A stretch of DNA of 64,000 bases from Pseudomonas sp. B21-028. Its GTDB lineage: Bacteria; Pseudomonadota; Gammaproteobacteria; Pseudomonadales; Pseudomonadaceae. Both the position numbers and the translations under genes were made by a program. Position 1 is the first letter of the stretch, and each line of letters begins with the position of its first letter. Location of the stretch: the NCBI RefSeq assembly GCF_024749045.1, contig NZ_CP087184.1:6076001-6140000 (forward strand). Direction: 5' to 3'. Below are positions 26,319-35,031 of this stretch, piece by piece. The notes beneath the pieces were generated by a model. It did no database searches, was not told the DNA's origin, and saw nothing but the letters and a program-made list of their open reading frames with translations.

Positions 26319-27914
26319 ATGCCCGTACCCGACCCCTTCCGCGAGGGCCTTGCCCGCGGCTGGACCACCTACAACGGCGCTCGGCTGAGCCAGGACCTGA
26401 CCCTGGAAGCAGACGTGGCAATCATCGGCAGCGGCGCGGGCGGCGGTACCACGGCGGAGATCCTCAGCGCGGCCGGCTACAACGTATTGCTGATCGAGGA
26501 AGGCCCCCTCAAGACCAGCAGCGACTTCAAACTGCTCGAAGATCAGGCCTACACCAGCCTGTACCAGGAAGGCCTGGGGCGCATGAGCAAGGATGGCGCC
26601 ATCACCATCCTCCAGGGCCGTGCCGTGGGAGGCACGACCTTGATCAACTGGACCTCGAGCTTCCGCACACCGGACCAGACCCTGAATCACTGGGCGGCCG
26701 AGCACAACGTCAAAGGGCACAGTCCTGCCGAGATGGCGCCCTGGTTCGAGCGGATGGAACAACGCCTGGGCGTGGCACCGTGGCTGATTCCGCCGAATGC
26801 CAACAACGACGTCATCCGCAAAGGCTGTGAACGACTGGGCTATAGCTGGCACGTCATCCCGCGCAATGTGCGCGGCTGCTGGAACCTGGGCTACTGCGGC
26901 ATGGGCTGCCCGACCAACGCCAAGCAGTCGATGCTGGTCACCACCATCCCGAGCCTGCTCGACAAGGGCGGCGCGTTGCTTTACCTGGCGCGGGCCGAGC
27001 GCCTGACCCTCAAGAACGATGCGGTCGTCGACCTGCAATGCCTGGCCATGGATGAACGCTGTGTGGCACCCACCGGGCGGCGCATTACCGTCAAGGCGCG
27101 CCACTACGTGCTGGCCGGCGGCGGCATCAACAGTCCGGCATTGTTACTGCGCTCCGATGCACCAGACCCCCATGAACGCCTGGGCAAACGGACATTCCTG
27201 CATCTGGTGAACATGTCGGCCGGGCAGTTCGAAGAGGTCATCAACCCGTTCTACGGCGCGCCACAGTCGATCTATTCGGATCACTTCCAATGGCAGGACG
27301 GCGCTACCGGCAAAATGTCCTACAAACTCGAAGTCCCCCCCTTGCACCCCGCCCTCGCTGCCACGCTGCTGGGCGGTTTCGGCATACAGAACGCCGATCG
27401 CATGGCGCAACTGCCCCATACCCATGCCATGCTGGCCTTGCTGCGCGACGGCTTTCATCCGGACAGCCCCGGCGGCAGTGTCGAGTTGCGCAGCGATAGC
27501 ACCCCGGTGCTCGATTACCGCGTTTCACCCTACGCCTGGGACGGCTTTCGCCGTGCGTTCCACAGCATGGCCGAGATTCAGTTCGCCGGCGGCGCCAGGG
27601 CGGTCATGCCGCTGCACAGCGATGCCCGCTACGTGAACACCCTGGCCGAGGCCCGAAGCCTGATCGACGGACTGGACCTTGCCCTGTATCGCACACGCCT
27701 GGGCAGCGCCCATGTGATGGGCGGCTGCGCGATGGGCGAAACGCCGCAAACCGCTGTCGCCGACAGCCTCGGCCGTCATCATCAACTCAGCAACCTTTCG
27801 ATCCACGACGGCTCGCTGTTCCCCACCAGCATCGGTGCCAACCCGCAATTGTCGGTGTATGGGTTGACGGCAAAACTGGCGACATCCCTGGCCGAACGTC
27901 TGAGAAATTCATGA
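26319..27914 (+). CDS. GMC family FAD-dependent oxidoreductase
   Basis: A 531-residue glucose-methanol-choline oxidoreductase. The FAD motif IIGSGAGGGTTAE is near residue 30. The central cysteine-bearing CWNLGYCGMGCP segment is present. The C-terminal HVMGGCAMG and DGSLFPTSIGANPQL blocks hold the usual catalytic His/Asn region. The ATG at 26319 gives the family N-terminus, preceded by AGAGAG; a longer upstream frame runs through the repeat and is discarded. It probably oxidises an alcohol whose aldehyde is taken by CalB. Homologues are found next to coaD in other pseudomonads. Confidence 0.9.
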   Translation: MPVPDPFREGLARGWTTYNGARLSQDLTLEADVAIIGSGAGGGTTAEILSAAGYNVLLIEEGPLKTSSDFKLLEDQAYTSLYQEGLGRMSKDGAITILQGRAVGGTTLINWTSSFRTPDQTLNHWAAEHNVKGHSPAEMAPWFERMEQRLGVAPWLIPPNANNDVIRKGCERLGYSWHVIPRNVRGCWNLGYCGMGCPTNAKQSMLVTTIPSLLDKGGALLYLARAERLTLKNDAVVDLQCLAMDERCVAPTGRRITVKARHYVLAGGGINSPALLLRSDAPDPHERLGKRTFLHLVNMSAGQFEEVINPFYGAPQSIYSDHFQWQDGATGKMSYKLEVPPLHPALAATLLGGFGIQNADRMAQLPHTHAMLALLRDGFHPDSPGGSVELRSDSTPVLDYRVSPYAWDGFRRAFHSMAEIQFAGGARAVMPLHSDARYVNTLAEARSLIDGLDLALYRTRLGSAHVMGGCAMGETPQTAVADSLGRHHQLSNLSIHDGSLFPTSIGANPQLSVYGLTAKLATSLAERLRNS

Positions 27915-27942
27915 ATATCCAGATCATTCGCAGCGTCTATAG

Positions 27943-28897
<955 letters not shown>

Positions 28898-28930
28898 GCC
28901 AGAAAGTTTGTGTAGCGTCTGCACCGGCCT

Positions 28931-29025
28931 CATCGCGAGCAGGCTCGCTCCCACAAGGGATCTGGATCGGACACACCTGCCCTGATCACAGCAGGTTCCC
29001 TGTGGGAGCGAGCCTGCTCGCGATG
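28931..29025. repeat. Paired REP-like element, family A
   Basis: Inverted arms lie at 28931-28955 (reverse) and 29001-29025 (forward), between convergent fdx and a small membrane-protein gene. Confidence 0.85.
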
Positions 29026-29049
29026 AGGCCATCAGCACCACCGCACGAT

Positions 29050-29370
29050 TCACTCCTGCTGCTCAAACCCTTCCCCGACACACCCCAGGCACCGCACAAA
29101 CGTGGCCTTCGCCGGATCCACCACCAGCGCCTTCCCCGCATCGCCGACTCCGCCACCCAACGCGGTAAAGGGCAACGACACCACGAACGCCCCCGCACCG
29201 ATTACGGTGGCGGCGAGCAGCAGCGGGCGGGCGATCAGCAAGTCGCCGATCATGGCGAAGGCGGGCGGATTCTGGATGGTGTAGCGCGGATCACCACTGC
29301 CGCTGTTCGCCAGAACAGGCAAACCCAGGGTCAGCAGCAGCATTAAAACAACAGGTCGAAACAGTCTCAT
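29050..29370 (-). CDS. Small exported membrane protein, function unknown
   Basis: A 106-residue protein with an N-terminal signal-like segment (residues 1-21, ending VLA) and one further hydrophobic stretch (about residues 43-66). A glycine-rich loop follows, and a C-terminal CLGC motif ([10 protein letters not shown]) may form a disulfide or bind metal. I do not recognise a characterised family. It lies upstream of nothing on its strand and is convergent with fdx. A ribosome site is not obvious, but the codon use and hydrophobic pattern support a real gene. Confidence 0.75.
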   Translation of the reverse strand: MRLFRPVVLMLLLTLGLPVLANSGSGDPRYTIQNPPAFAMIGDLLIARPLLLAATVIGAGAFVVSLPFTALGGGVGDAGKALVVDPAKATFVRCLGCVGEGFEQQE

Positions 29371-29426
29371 GGGGGTCGATCCTTCGGCTGATCAGTATGA
29401 CTACTGACTATAGACCGTAGGACGAA

Positions 29427-30239
29427 TCAGCTTTGGCAACGCGGACACCAGACACTCGCACGCTGCCCCAGGCGAATTTCCCGCAAGCCCGTGCCACAGA
29501 CCTTGCACAGCTCCCCGCCCCGGCCGTACACGAACAGTTCCTGCTGGAAATACCCGGGCTGGCCATCGCCGCCAATGAAATCCCGCAACGTGGTGCCGCC
29601 ACGCTCGATGGCATGGGTAAGGATGCGTTTGATCTCGATGGCCAGTTTCAGGTAGCGGGCCCGGGAAATGCCTCCAGCGGCCCGACGCGGGTCGATGCCG
29701 GCGGCAAACAGCGCTTCGGTCGCATAGATGTTGCCCACACCCACGACCACCGCGTTGTCCATGATGAACGGCTTGACCGCCATGGAACGCCCACGGGAGA
29801 GCTGGAACAGACGCTCACCGTCAAACAGATCGGTCAACGGCTCCGGCCCGAGGCGTACCAGCAATTCATGGTTGAGCGGGTCGAGGCTCCAGAGCATCGC
29901 GCCAAAGCGTCGCGGGTCGGTGTAGCGCAAGGCCAGGCCAGATTCCAGCTCGATGTCCACATGCTCGTGCCTGGCGGCAGGCATGCCCACCTCCACCAGC
30001 CGCAGGTTACCGGACATGCCCAAATGGCTGATCAAAGTACCGACCTCCGCATTGATCAGCAGGTACTTGGCTCGCCGCTCCACCTGCACGATACGCTGGC
30101 CCGAGAGCCGCACATCGAGGTCTTCCGGAATCGGCCAGCGCAGGCGGCGGTCGCGCACGATCACACGGCTGACCCGCTGCCCTTCAAGGTGTGGCGCGAT
30201 TCCGCGGCGGGTGGTTTCGACTTCCGGCAGTTCTGGCAT
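29427..30239 (-). CDS. mutM: Formamidopyrimidine-DNA glycosylase
   Basis: A 270-residue bifunctional base-excision repair enzyme that removes 8-oxoguanine and formamidopyrimidines. The mature N-terminus [13 protein letters not shown] carries the catalytic Pro1 and Glu2. The H2TH region contains [16 protein letters not shown]. The C-terminal zinc finger is CKVCGTG...WCPRC. All catalytic elements are intact. It starts 29 bp after the HDOD gene on the same strand. Confidence 0.97.
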   Translation of the reverse strand: MPELPEVETTRRGIAPHLEGQRVSRVIVRDRRLRWPIPEDLDVRLSGQRIVQVERRAKYLLINAEVGTLISHLGMSGNLRLVEVGMPAARHEHVDIELESGLALRYTDPRRFGAMLWSLDPLNHELLVRLGPEPLTDLFDGERLFQLSRGRSMAVKPFIMDNAVVVGVGNIYATEALFAAGIDPRRAAGGISRARYLKLAIEIKRILTHAIERGGTTLRDFIGGDGQPGYFQQELFVYGRGGELCKVCGTGLREIRLGQRASVWCPRCQS

Positions 30240-30268
30240 GAGGCTCTCGAGTCAGGCGAGCTGGGCAC

Positions 30269-31138
30269 TCAACGAGTGGCGAGGTCGCGGATTTCCTGTT
30301 TCTGGGTCTGGAAGTCGTATTCCGACAAGCCGATGTAATCGAGCACCAGGGGACCGACACAATCCCATTCATGGTCTTCGGCCTGATTGCCCAGCACCCG
30401 GTGCGATGCACAGATGTTCTCGGACATCTTCAGGATCGCCAACAGGTTCTTCAGCGAGCTGTTGTTGCGTGAAGAGTCGTCGCTGAAAACCGCCAGGGCG
30501 TTGTGGTGATTGGCGATGGCCTGGCTGACATGATCCGGCAGGCGCCAGGATTTGGAGGTGTAGTAACCGACCACGGCGTGGTTGGTATTGAATACGCGGT
30601 TCTCCGTGTCCACCACCCGGCATTCGGCGCTCGCGCTGGCGTAGGCCTCCTCGAGCACGGCCATGTAGCTGGGGAACTGCTTGAGCATCAGCGGCACGCC
30701 GCAATCGTGGAACAGCCCCAAGGCATAGGCTTCATCGCCATTCTCCAGGCCGACCCGCTTGGCCAGGGTCAGGCAGGTCATCGCCACGTCCTGGGCCGTA
30801 TCCCAGAAGCGGTTCAAGGTGACGATGGCATCGTCGTGCAACTCGCCCTTGATCGACTGCGCATTGATCAGGTTGATAATCGAACGGCTGCCCAACAGGT
30901 TCACCGCGCGCTGGATCGAGGTGATCTTGTTGCGCAGGCCGTAATAGGGCGAGTTGACGATTTTCAGCAAGGCCCCCGAAAGCCCCGGGTCCTGGGAAAT
31001 CAGCTTGGCAATGGTCTCCAGGTCCGGATCGGGCATGTACTGTTCCATCTGCAGATCCACCATGATCTGCGGCTGGGGCGGCACGCTGATGCCTTGCAGG
31101 GACTGTTGGATCTGTTCGGCGGAAAGCTCGTTGGACAT
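30269..31138 (-). CDS. HDOD domain-containing signalling protein
   Basis: A 289-residue cytosolic protein made mainly of one HDOD domain (about residues 20-220), seen in ISQDPGLSGALLKIVNSPYYG and the AVNLLGSRSIINLI segment. The HD-type metal residues are degenerate, as usual for HDOD, so hydrolase activity is not expected. The domain is common in stress and c-di-GMP-linked signalling. The ATG at 31138 gives MSNELSAEQ; the frame upstream is not conserved. It is probably co-transcribed with mutM. Confidence 0.9.
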   Translation of the reverse strand: MSNELSAEQIQQSLQGISVPPQPQIMVDLQMEQYMPDPDLETIAKLISQDPGLSGALLKIVNSPYYGLRNKITSIQRAVNLLGSRSIINLINAQSIKGELHDDAIVTLNRFWDTAQDVAMTCLTLAKRVGLENGDEAYALGLFHDCGVPLMLKQFPSYMAVLEEAYASASAECRVVDTENRVFNTNHAVVGYYTSKSWRLPDHVSQAIANHHNALAVFSDDSSRNNSSLKNLLAILKMSENICASHRVLGNQAEDHEWDCVGPLVLDYIGLSEYDFQTQKQEIRDLATR

Positions 31139-31366
31139 GGGCACACACTCTGGGACAGGCAAGGATTCTAACCCTGAAAGACGGATCCGACACACCGCTT
31201 GGGTAGATCGGCGAAACTTTCATGGAGACTCAGGCCTGAGTCGGCAGCAACACCATTGAGCTTGAACTGTTTTTCGTACCGGCGATCCGGTTGCCACATA
31301 TCGACCTCCGGGCCCGCCGGCTCCCCCAACACGGTATACTCCCGCTCTTTTTTTCGGAGCGACGTC

Positions 31367-32563
31367 ATGTCCCTGCCCAGCCTGCGCCTCAAAGCCAACG
31401 CCGACCGTCGCCTGCGCGCCGGCCATCTGTGGGTCTACAGTAACGAAATCGACGTGGCCGCCACCCCGCTGCACGGTTTCAAGGCCGGCGACCAGGCGAT
31501 CCTCGAAGCCGCCGGCGGCAAGCCGCTGGGCATCGTCGCGATGAGCCCCAACAACCTGATCTGCGCCCGCCTGCTGTCCCGTGACGCCAAGCTGCCGCTG
31601 GACAAATCCCTGCTGGTGCATCGCCTCAACGTCGCGTTGTCCTTGCGCGAGCGGCTGTTCGACAAGCCGTTCTATCGCCTGGTCTATGGCGATTCCGACC
31701 TGTTGCCGGGCCTGGTGGTCGACCGCTTCGGCGACATCCTGGTGGTGCAGATCGCTTCCGCCACCATGGAAGCCCACAAGGATGACGTGATCGCGGCCCT
31801 CACCCAGGTGCTCAAGCCCAGCGGCATTCTGTTCAAGAACGACTCCGCCGCCCGCGACGCCGAAGGCCTGCAGCGCTACGTCGAAACCGTGTTCGGCCTG
31901 GTGCCGGAATGGGTTGCCCTGGAAGAGAACGGGGTGAAATTCGAAGCGCCGGTCATGGAAGGCCAGAAGACCGGCTGGTTCTACGATCACCGCATGAACC
32001 GCGCGCGCCTGGCCCCCTACGCCAAGGGCAAGCGGGTACTGGACCTGTTCAGCTACATCGGCGGTTGGGGCGTGCAAGCCGCGGCGTTCGGCGCCAGCGA
32101 AGTCTTCTGCGTCGACGCTTCGGCCTTCGCCCTCGACGGTGTCGAACGCAACGCGGCACTGAATGGCTTTGCCGAAAAGTTGACCTGCATTGAAGGCGAC
32201 GTATTCGAAGCCCTGAAGGAACTCAAGGCCAGCGAAGAGCGTTTCGACGTGATCGTGGCCGACCCGCCGGCCTTCATCAAGCGCAAGAAAGACCTCAAGA
32301 ATGGCGAAGGTGCCTATCGCCGCCTCAATGAACAGGCCATGCGCCTGCTCACCAAGGACGGCATCCTGGTCAGCGCGTCGTGCTCGATGCACTTGCCCGA
32401 AGACGACCTGCAGAACATCCTGCTGACCAGTGCCCGTCACCTGGACCGCAACATTCAATTGCTTGAACGCGGCGGTCAAGGGCCGGACCATCCGGTTCAC
32501 CCGGCCATCCCGGAAACCCGCTATATCAAGAGCATCACCTGCCGGCTGTTGCCCAACAGCTAA
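31367..32563 (+). CDS. rlmI: 23S rRNA (cytosine-1962-C5)-methyltransferase RlmI-like
   Basis: A 398-residue class I SAM-dependent rRNA methyltransferase. An N-terminal PUA domain (about residues 1-75, starting RLKANADRRLRAGHLWVYSNEI) is followed by an EEHEE segment and the catalytic domain. SAM motif VLDLFSYIGGWG and the ADPPAFIKRKKD motif are clear, with a catalytic cysteine in SASCSMHL. The ATG at 31367 follows CGGAG. The gene ends just before a strong terminator. Confidence 0.93.
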   Translation: MSLPSLRLKANADRRLRAGHLWVYSNEIDVAATPLHGFKAGDQAILEAAGGKPLGIVAMSPNNLICARLLSRDAKLPLDKSLLVHRLNVALSLRERLFDKPFYRLVYGDSDLLPGLVVDRFGDILVVQIASATMEAHKDDVIAALTQVLKPSGILFKNDSAARDAEGLQRYVETVFGLVPEWVALEENGVKFEAPVMEGQKTGWFYDHRMNRARLAPYAKGKRVLDLFSYIGGWGVQAAAFGASEVFCVDASAFALDGVERNAALNGFAEKLTCIEGDVFEALKELKASEERFDVIVADPPAFIKRKKDLKNGEGAYRRLNEQAMRLLTKDGILVSASCSMHLPEDDLQNILLTSARHLDRNIQLLERGGQGPDHPVHPAIPETRYIKSITCRLLPNS

Positions 32564-32608
32564 TGGACCGGGGCCCTGCGCCCTGAGCATCGGCATCCGG
32601 CCTACCCA

Positions 32609-32638
32609 CAATCGCAGCTTCGGCTGCGATTGTTTTTT
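32609..32638 (+). terminator. Rho-independent terminator of rlmI
   Basis: A perfect 10-bp stem CAATCGCAGC/GCTGCGATTG closes a TTCG tetraloop and is followed by six T residues. It isolates rlmI from the peptide operon downstream. Confidence 0.95.
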
Positions 32639-32739
32639 GCGTAAGAAAAGTTACCCAACCTCGAAGTTAATACCCCCACCCGGCATCTTTGTAAGAACCC
32701 TCTCACATTATTACTGGAGCTTTCCTACTCAATCTCCCC

Positions 32740-32767
32740 TTGCCAAGTATTCATTAAAAACTATGAT
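32740..32767 (+). promoter_or_regulatory. Candidate sigma-70 promoter of the peptide operon
   Basis: TTGCCA at 32740-32745 and TATGAT at 32762-32767 are 16 bases apart, close to consensus. They lie in an AT-rich leader 69-96 bases before the peptide start codon. The rlmI terminator upstream and the absence of another promoter-like pair support it. Confidence 0.6.
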
Positions 32768-32773
32768 TGAACA

Positions 32774-32790
32774 GTCACTGAACAAGTGAC
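32774..32790 (+). promoter_or_regulatory. Inverted repeat at the predicted transcription start
   Basis: A perfect inverted repeat GTCACT-N5-AGTGAC begins 6 bases after the -10 element. It could be a repressor operator or a 5'-end RNA hairpin. No regulator gene is adjacent, so the binding protein is unknown. Confidence 0.5.
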
Positions 32791-32835
32791 AAATATTGAG
32801 AACACAACATTTATTCAACGCAAAGGAGCTGCATC

Positions 32836-32907
32836 ATGAAAGCAATCAATCTGGAAGCTGACAAAATCGCAAACCTGGCGGGCCTGATTACTCCAAAGAG
32901 CCGCTAA
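32836..32907 (+). CDS. 23-residue putative precursor peptide of a RiPP-like system
   Basis: A very short gene with an AAGGAG ribosome site 7 bases before the ATG, as strong as any in the window. The peptide begins MKAINLEADK and ends GLITPKSR (residues 16-23). The N-terminal part could form an amphipathic helix like a leader, and Gly16 marks a plausible leader/core boundary. It has no signal peptide and no cysteine. It is about the size of PqqA, which is also processed from a 22-24 residue precursor, but it does not match PqqA. A hairpin lies between it and the SagB-type gene. The precursor role is inferred from size, position and the downstream modifying enzymes and exporter. Confidence 0.65.
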   Translation: MKAINLEADKIANLAGLITPKSR

Positions 32908-32934
32908 GCCAGTAAGAGCTTGAAGTAAACGATG

Positions 32935-32960
32935 GGCTGAGGAGTGCCGGCGTCTCAGCC
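32935..32960 (+). promoter_or_regulatory. Intra-operon stem-loop after the peptide gene
   Basis: GGCTGAG at 32935-32941 pairs with CTCAGCC at 32954-32960 over a 12-base loop that itself contains GCCGGC. There is no T run, so it is more likely an mRNA-stabilising or partial-attenuation hairpin. This would raise peptide over enzyme expression, as seen in many bacteriocin and RiPP operons. Confidence 0.5.
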
Positions 32961-32998
32961 TCATCCGGAAAGTCTTACCCCTAGCGGAACCCCTTTGC

Positions 32999-34081
32999 AT
33001 GTATATAAATCCGTGCCTCTTCGTTCTTGCGCGCCCGCCGCACCAAGTTATATGGAACTACGAGCGTCATACCCAATTCGAACTCGACCTGCATTATTCG
33101 ACACGACTGGCGCAACTTATAGCCAACCCACTGCAATTCGACATCAACAATTCAATCGATGCCGATTTCATGAACGCGAACATACTCATCGAAGAACCGG
33201 GAAGCCCCATTGAGTGGCACTGGGATGAGTTGTCCAGGATATTCCACATCGGCACAAAGAATATTCCTTGTGCACAAGTTCCCAGAGACGTGAATGAATG
33301 GGCGACCGAGTACCTGCAGCATTGCAATGAAGTGCTGTCTTCACCAGTGCCTCCCACCCGGACAAGAACGTATCCCGCCGACCGGATCGTCCTGCCTCCC
33401 TGCACGTTGATCGACATGCCGGACGTTTCTCTGCCCCAGACCCTGGTCGATCGACGCACGTCCCGCTCATTCAGCGAACAAGCCATCTCGATCGAACAGG
33501 TCGGCACGCTCCTGTACCTGGCCCTGGGGTACCTGAACGAACGCCGGGGCACCCAGGGGGCCACCTGTCCCGATGCGCTGGGGGCAAGACGCAGCAGCCC
33601 CTCGGGGGGAGGCCTGAATGCCTGCGAGGGTTACCTGTACGTACGCAACGTGACGGGCCTGGCACCCGGCGTCTACGCCTATCATCCGGACGCACATGCC
33701 CTGAGCCTGATCCAGCCGCTGCCCGCCGAATCTCTGGGCAATCTGTTGTGCGGTCAGCACTTCATCAATCCCCTGCCGTTCGGGCTGTTCCTCACCTCGC
33801 GCTTCGACAAGCTCTGGTGGAAATACCCTCACTCTCGCGCCTACCGGATGGCTTTTGTCGAAACCGGTCATGTGTCCCAGACCTTCCTGATGGTTGCGAC
33901 TGCATTGGGCCTCGATACCTGGCTGACCGGAGCATTGGCCGACCGTGAAGTCGAACACCTGCTCGGCCTTGAAGGTACTTGCGAACAACCGTTGTTTTTT
34001 GTCGGCTGCGGCCATGGCGACGGACAGGTGCATTGCAAGGAGCTGATGGCGTTGATCGACCGACAGGAGGTCGCTTCATGA
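32999..34081 (+). CDS. SagB-type FMN-dependent dehydrogenase (putative peptide-maturation oxidoreductase)
   Basis: A 360-residue protein. The C-terminal half (about residues 145-350) is a nitroreductase-fold SagB-type domain: DRRTSRSFSEQAIS starts it at 151, RRSSPSGGGLNACEGYLYV at 197-215 is the family's flavin-binding block, and ETGHVSQTFLMVATALGLD at 288-306 is the second. The N-terminal 140 residues are not catalytic and might bind the peptide leader. SagB/McbC enzymes oxidise azolines to azoles in thiazole/oxazole-modified peptides, but no YcaO cyclodehydratase is present, so the reaction must differ. Only ATG 32999 is a standard start after an upstream in-frame stop at 32921; its ribosome site is weak, unlike the next gene. 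It overlaps the diiron gene by 4 bases. Confidence 0.8.
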   Translation: MYINPCLFVLARPPHQVIWNYERHTQFELDLHYSTRLAQLIANPLQFDINNSIDADFMNANILIEEPGSPIEWHWDELSRIFHIGTKNIPCAQVPRDVNEWATEYLQHCNEVLSSPVPPTRTRTYPADRIVLPPCTLIDMPDVSLPQTLVDRRTSRSFSEQAISIEQVGTLLYLALGYLNERRGTQGATCPDALGARRSSPSGGGLNACEGYLYVRNVTGLAPGVYAYHPDAHALSLIQPLPAESLGNLLCGQHFINPLPFGLFLTSRFDKLWWKYPHSRAYRMAFVETGHVSQTFLMVATALGLDTWLTGALADREVEHLLGLEGTCEQPLFFVGCGHGDGQVHCKELMALIDRQEVAS

Positions 34082-35031
34082 CCAGCTCAGCCTCCAGCCG
34101 GGCGCCTCATTACACATTGGGCGATTGGGATCACAAGGCCGCCGTACGCGTCGGCAAGGGCGACTATCGTCTGCCGGAGAACCTGGAACAACAGCTCCGC
34201 AGTCGAGACTGGTTTCCGCCAGCCTTCATTCCCTATATCGAACATCCGTTGATCCACGAGGCAGGCCGCTCCATTGCACAGCGCCTTGCGGCCAACCACC
34301 TGGTGCATTTCCTCGACTACACCACGCTGCTCGAACACCGGGTCGTCAATCGCGCCGTGGAAACCATCGTCCATGGCGAGCTGCCCCTGCCGATTCCCCT
34401 GCCGATGAAAACCGCGGCCCTGCAGCTCTATACCGACGAGGGCTACCACGCACTTTTTTCCAATGAAGTGGCTGAACAGATCGCGACCCTCTACGGGATC
34501 AGCGACCGGCCACCACCCAGGCGTATCCAGCGCCTGCTGGGCATGATCGATACCGTCGCTCCCGGGGACCGGCCTCTGGCGTGGTTCCTGCTGGGGTTCG
34601 TCTCCGAGACGATCATCGCCAAGGAGTTACTGACCATTACCCGCGACACCCTGGTGTGCACCGTATACCGGATGCTCAGAAGTCATCTCGAGGACGAGGC
34701 ACGCCACAGTCGCTACTTCAGCGAAGTGTTCCAGTACCTGTGGGCCGCCCTGGATCCCACGCAGCGCGACCTGGCCGCAACCCTGCTGCTGCAGATCATC
34801 GGCCTCTATTTCAAGCCGGACATGCCCTGGCTGAAGCGCAGCCTCGCCAGCGTCGGTTTCAACGAACGGTCTGCCCTCCAGATCGTTGGCGACCTCCTGC
34901 TGCCGGACGCCCAGGGCCAACGAGTGCGCTCGGGGGCGGTGTCGACCTTCGCGGCCATGCGCAAGGCAGGTTTTTTCGACGACGAACACCATCGGCGGCT
35001 TTTCGCCCAGACAGGGTTTATCGATGGTTGA
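34078..35031 (+). CDS. AurF-like ferritin-fold diiron oxygenase
   Basis: A 317-residue predicted non-heme diiron enzyme. The ligand pattern matches p-aminobenzoate N-oxygenase AurF: Glu121 and His124 (DEGYH), and His203, Glu207 and His210 (HLEDEARH), with Glu86 35 residues before Glu121 and Glu177 in SETI completing seven ligands. These spacings parallel AurF Glu101, Glu136, His139, Glu196, His223, Glu227 and His230. AurF-family enzymes use O2 to N-oxygenate amines. Here the likely substrate is the peptide or a product of it. A perfect AGGAGG-type site precedes the ATG inside the SagB-type gene, and the genes overlap by ATGA. The family call is firm; the substrate is inference. Confidence 0.82.
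   Translation: MTSSASSRAPHYTLGDWDHKAAVRVGKGDYRLPENLEQQLRSRDWFPPAFIPYIEHPLIHEAGRSIAQRLAANHLVHFLDYTTLLEHRVVNRAVETIVHGELPLPIPLPMKTAALQLYTDEGYHALFSNEVAEQIATLYGISDRPPPRRIQRLLGMIDTVAPGDRPLAWFLLGFVSETIIAKELLTITRDTLVCTVYRMLRSHLEDEARHSRYFSEVFQYLWAALDPTQRDLAATLLLQIIGLYFKPDMPWLKRSLASVGFNERSALQIVGDLLLPDAQGQRVRSGAVSTFAAMRKAGFFDDEHHRRLFAQTGFIDG

Noticed and set aside
32836..32907. Reading the short peptide as PqqA
   Set aside because: The size is similar, but the Glu/Tyr pair that PqqE cross-links is absent (no Tyr at all) and there is no pqqBCDE nearby.
32999..34081. Reading the operon as a thiazole/oxazole (TOMM) cluster because of the SagB-type protein
   Set aside because: No YcaO or E1-like gene is present and the peptide has no Cys and only one Ser and one Thr.
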